DNA from: Herbaspirillum autotrophicum
GTDB lineage: Bacteria > Pseudomonadota > Gammaproteobacteria > Burkholderiales > Burkholderiaceae_D
Assembly: GCF_001189915.1 (NCBI RefSeq)
Contig: NZ_LFLS01000020.1
Location: 1 to 64,000, forward strand
DNA length: 64,000 nucleotides
Reading direction: 5' to 3'
In this document: positions 63,320-64,000 of the stretch, piece by piece
Layout: each line of letters starts with the position of its first letter
Numbering within the stretch: position 1 is the first letter of the stretch
Notes under the pieces: generated by a model
What the model saw: the letters and a program-made list of their open reading frames with translations, nothing else
The model's database searches: none
What the model was told of the DNA's origin: nothing
Made by a program: the position numbers and the translations under genes

Positions 63320-64000
63320 ATGATCGACCGGAGAAAATTTTTGCAATTGGCAACAGTGGGCGGCGGCGCGGTATTCATTTCCGGTTTGTATGGGGGCGCA
63401 GCCGCCGCAAACATGGCGGGAGCGCAAGCAACGGGTGCAGCTTACGACGATTTCTATTTTGTTCAATTGTCGGATGCACACTGGGGGTTCAGCGGGCCGC
63501 CGAATCCGGATGCGGCGAATACCCTCAAAAAAGCGGTGGCTTCGGTCAATGCGCTGACGGTCAAGCCGGATTTCATCGTCTTTACCGGGGACCTGACCCA
63601 TACCACCGACGATCCCAAGGAGCGCCGCCAGCGCATGGCGGAGTTTCGCTCCATTGTTGCCCGGCTGGATGTGACGCCGGTGTATTTCATGCCCGGCGAA
63701 CACGATGCCGCGCTCGATAACGGTGCCGCGTTTCAGGAGTATTTTGGCAAAACGCATTATTCCTTTGATCATAAAGGCGTGCACTTCATTGCCGTCGATA
63801 ATGTTTCCGATCCTGGTGCGCGTATCGGCGACGCGCAACTGGAGTGGCTGGCCAGCGATCTGGCAACACAAGCACAAGATGCGCCCATCGTGGTGTTGAC
63901 GCATCGCCCGCTGTTTGACCTGGCGCCGCAATGGGACTGGGCCACACGCGACGGCGACAAGGCAATTGCCATGCTCATGCCGTATGCCAATGTGACAGTG
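63320..64000 (+). CDS. Tat-exported metallophosphoesterase (partial, 3' end outside window)
   Basis: The frame opens at ATG 63320 (GGAG upstream) and is still open at the window end after 227 codons. A Tat signal (MIDRRKFLQLATVGGG) is followed by metallophosphoesterase motifs VQLSDAHWGF, FTGDLTHTTDD, MPGEHDA and VVLTHRPLFD, the metal-binding D-x-H, GD-x-x-H, GEHD and TH elements. It should act in the periplasm on a phosphate ester or phosphodiester, with two metals. The C-terminus is not seen. Confidence 0.88.
   Translation, partial: MIDRRKFLQLATVGGGAVFISGLYGGAAAANMAGAQATGAAYDDFYFVQLSDAHWGFSGPPNPDAANTLKKAVASVNALTVKPDFIVFTGDLTHTTDDPKERRQRMAEFRSIVARLDVTPVYFMPGEHDAALDNGAAFQEYFGKTHYSFDHKGVHFIAVDNVSDPGARIGDAQLEWLASDLATQAQDAPIVVLTHRPLFDLAPQWDWATRDGDKAIAMLMPYANVTV

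Overview
The window reads as an ordinary chromosomal segment of a betaproteobacterium, most likely Burkholderiales, family Oxalobacteraceae (Herminiimonas, Janthinobacterium, Collimonas or Herbaspirillum type). This rests on gene content and order (purN followed by an RsmB-like methyltransferase, glyA-nrdR, zapA next to 6S RNA, ybgC-tolQRAB-pal-cpoB, hemN-ccoI-ccoS-ccoNOQP-ccoG-ccoH-fnr) and on the even, fairly high GC. I see no insertion sequence, prophage, CRISPR array or plasmid backbone.

Layout. 1-7.4 kb is housekeeping: purN end, RNA methyltransferase, MscS channel, fatty-acid desaturase, rpmB-rpmG, radC, an FKBP isomerase and ispH. 7.4-17.5 kb is an accessory stretch of small envelope and stress proteins (DUF2383, two CsbD-like, DUF883, ferritin-like, BON lipoprotein, glycine-zipper lipoprotein, DUF3309, Cys/Lys-rich periplasmic proteins, an outer-membrane barrel and two very short membrane peptides). 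A three-gene phosphorelay (LuxR-type regulator, stand-alone receiver, membrane histidine kinase) sits inside it. 17.8-21.9 kb is a nitrate-uptake module: an ANTAR regulator (NasT), then a leader with an NtrC-like site, a sigma-54 promoter, candidate ANTAR hairpins and a terminator, then nrtABC.

21.9-31.6 kb is catabolic and transport: an M20 amidohydrolase divergent from a LysR gene, a beta-hydroxyacid dehydrogenase, an aldehyde dehydrogenase and a DUF3100 membrane protein; then DUF423, a HemS-like heme protein with a Fur-box-like site, and an MFS transporter. 32-38 kb holds tRNA-Lys and the Tol-Pal operon on the minus strand, ending in ybgC and an SDR gene. 38.6-41.6 kb holds glyA, nrdR, 6S RNA, zapA and a ZapB-like gene.

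41.8-55 kb is a microaerobic respiration block: hemN, a SafE-like protein, the complete cbb3 oxidase set and fnr. Three FNR boxes (before hemN, ccoN and ompW) all sit where a class II activator would. 56-61.3 kb is a ureide (allantoin) pathway cluster: LysR, MFS, AllA, PuuE and an amidase. 61.3-64 kb is an ECF sigma/anti-sigma pair divergent from a cytochrome c and a Tat-exported metallophosphoesterase that runs off the window.

The most informative non-coding features are the nitrate leader (18467-18725), the FNR sites and the 6S RNA with its promoter. The least explained material is the small-protein stretch at 7.4-17.5 kb. All calls come from reading sequence; no database search was run.
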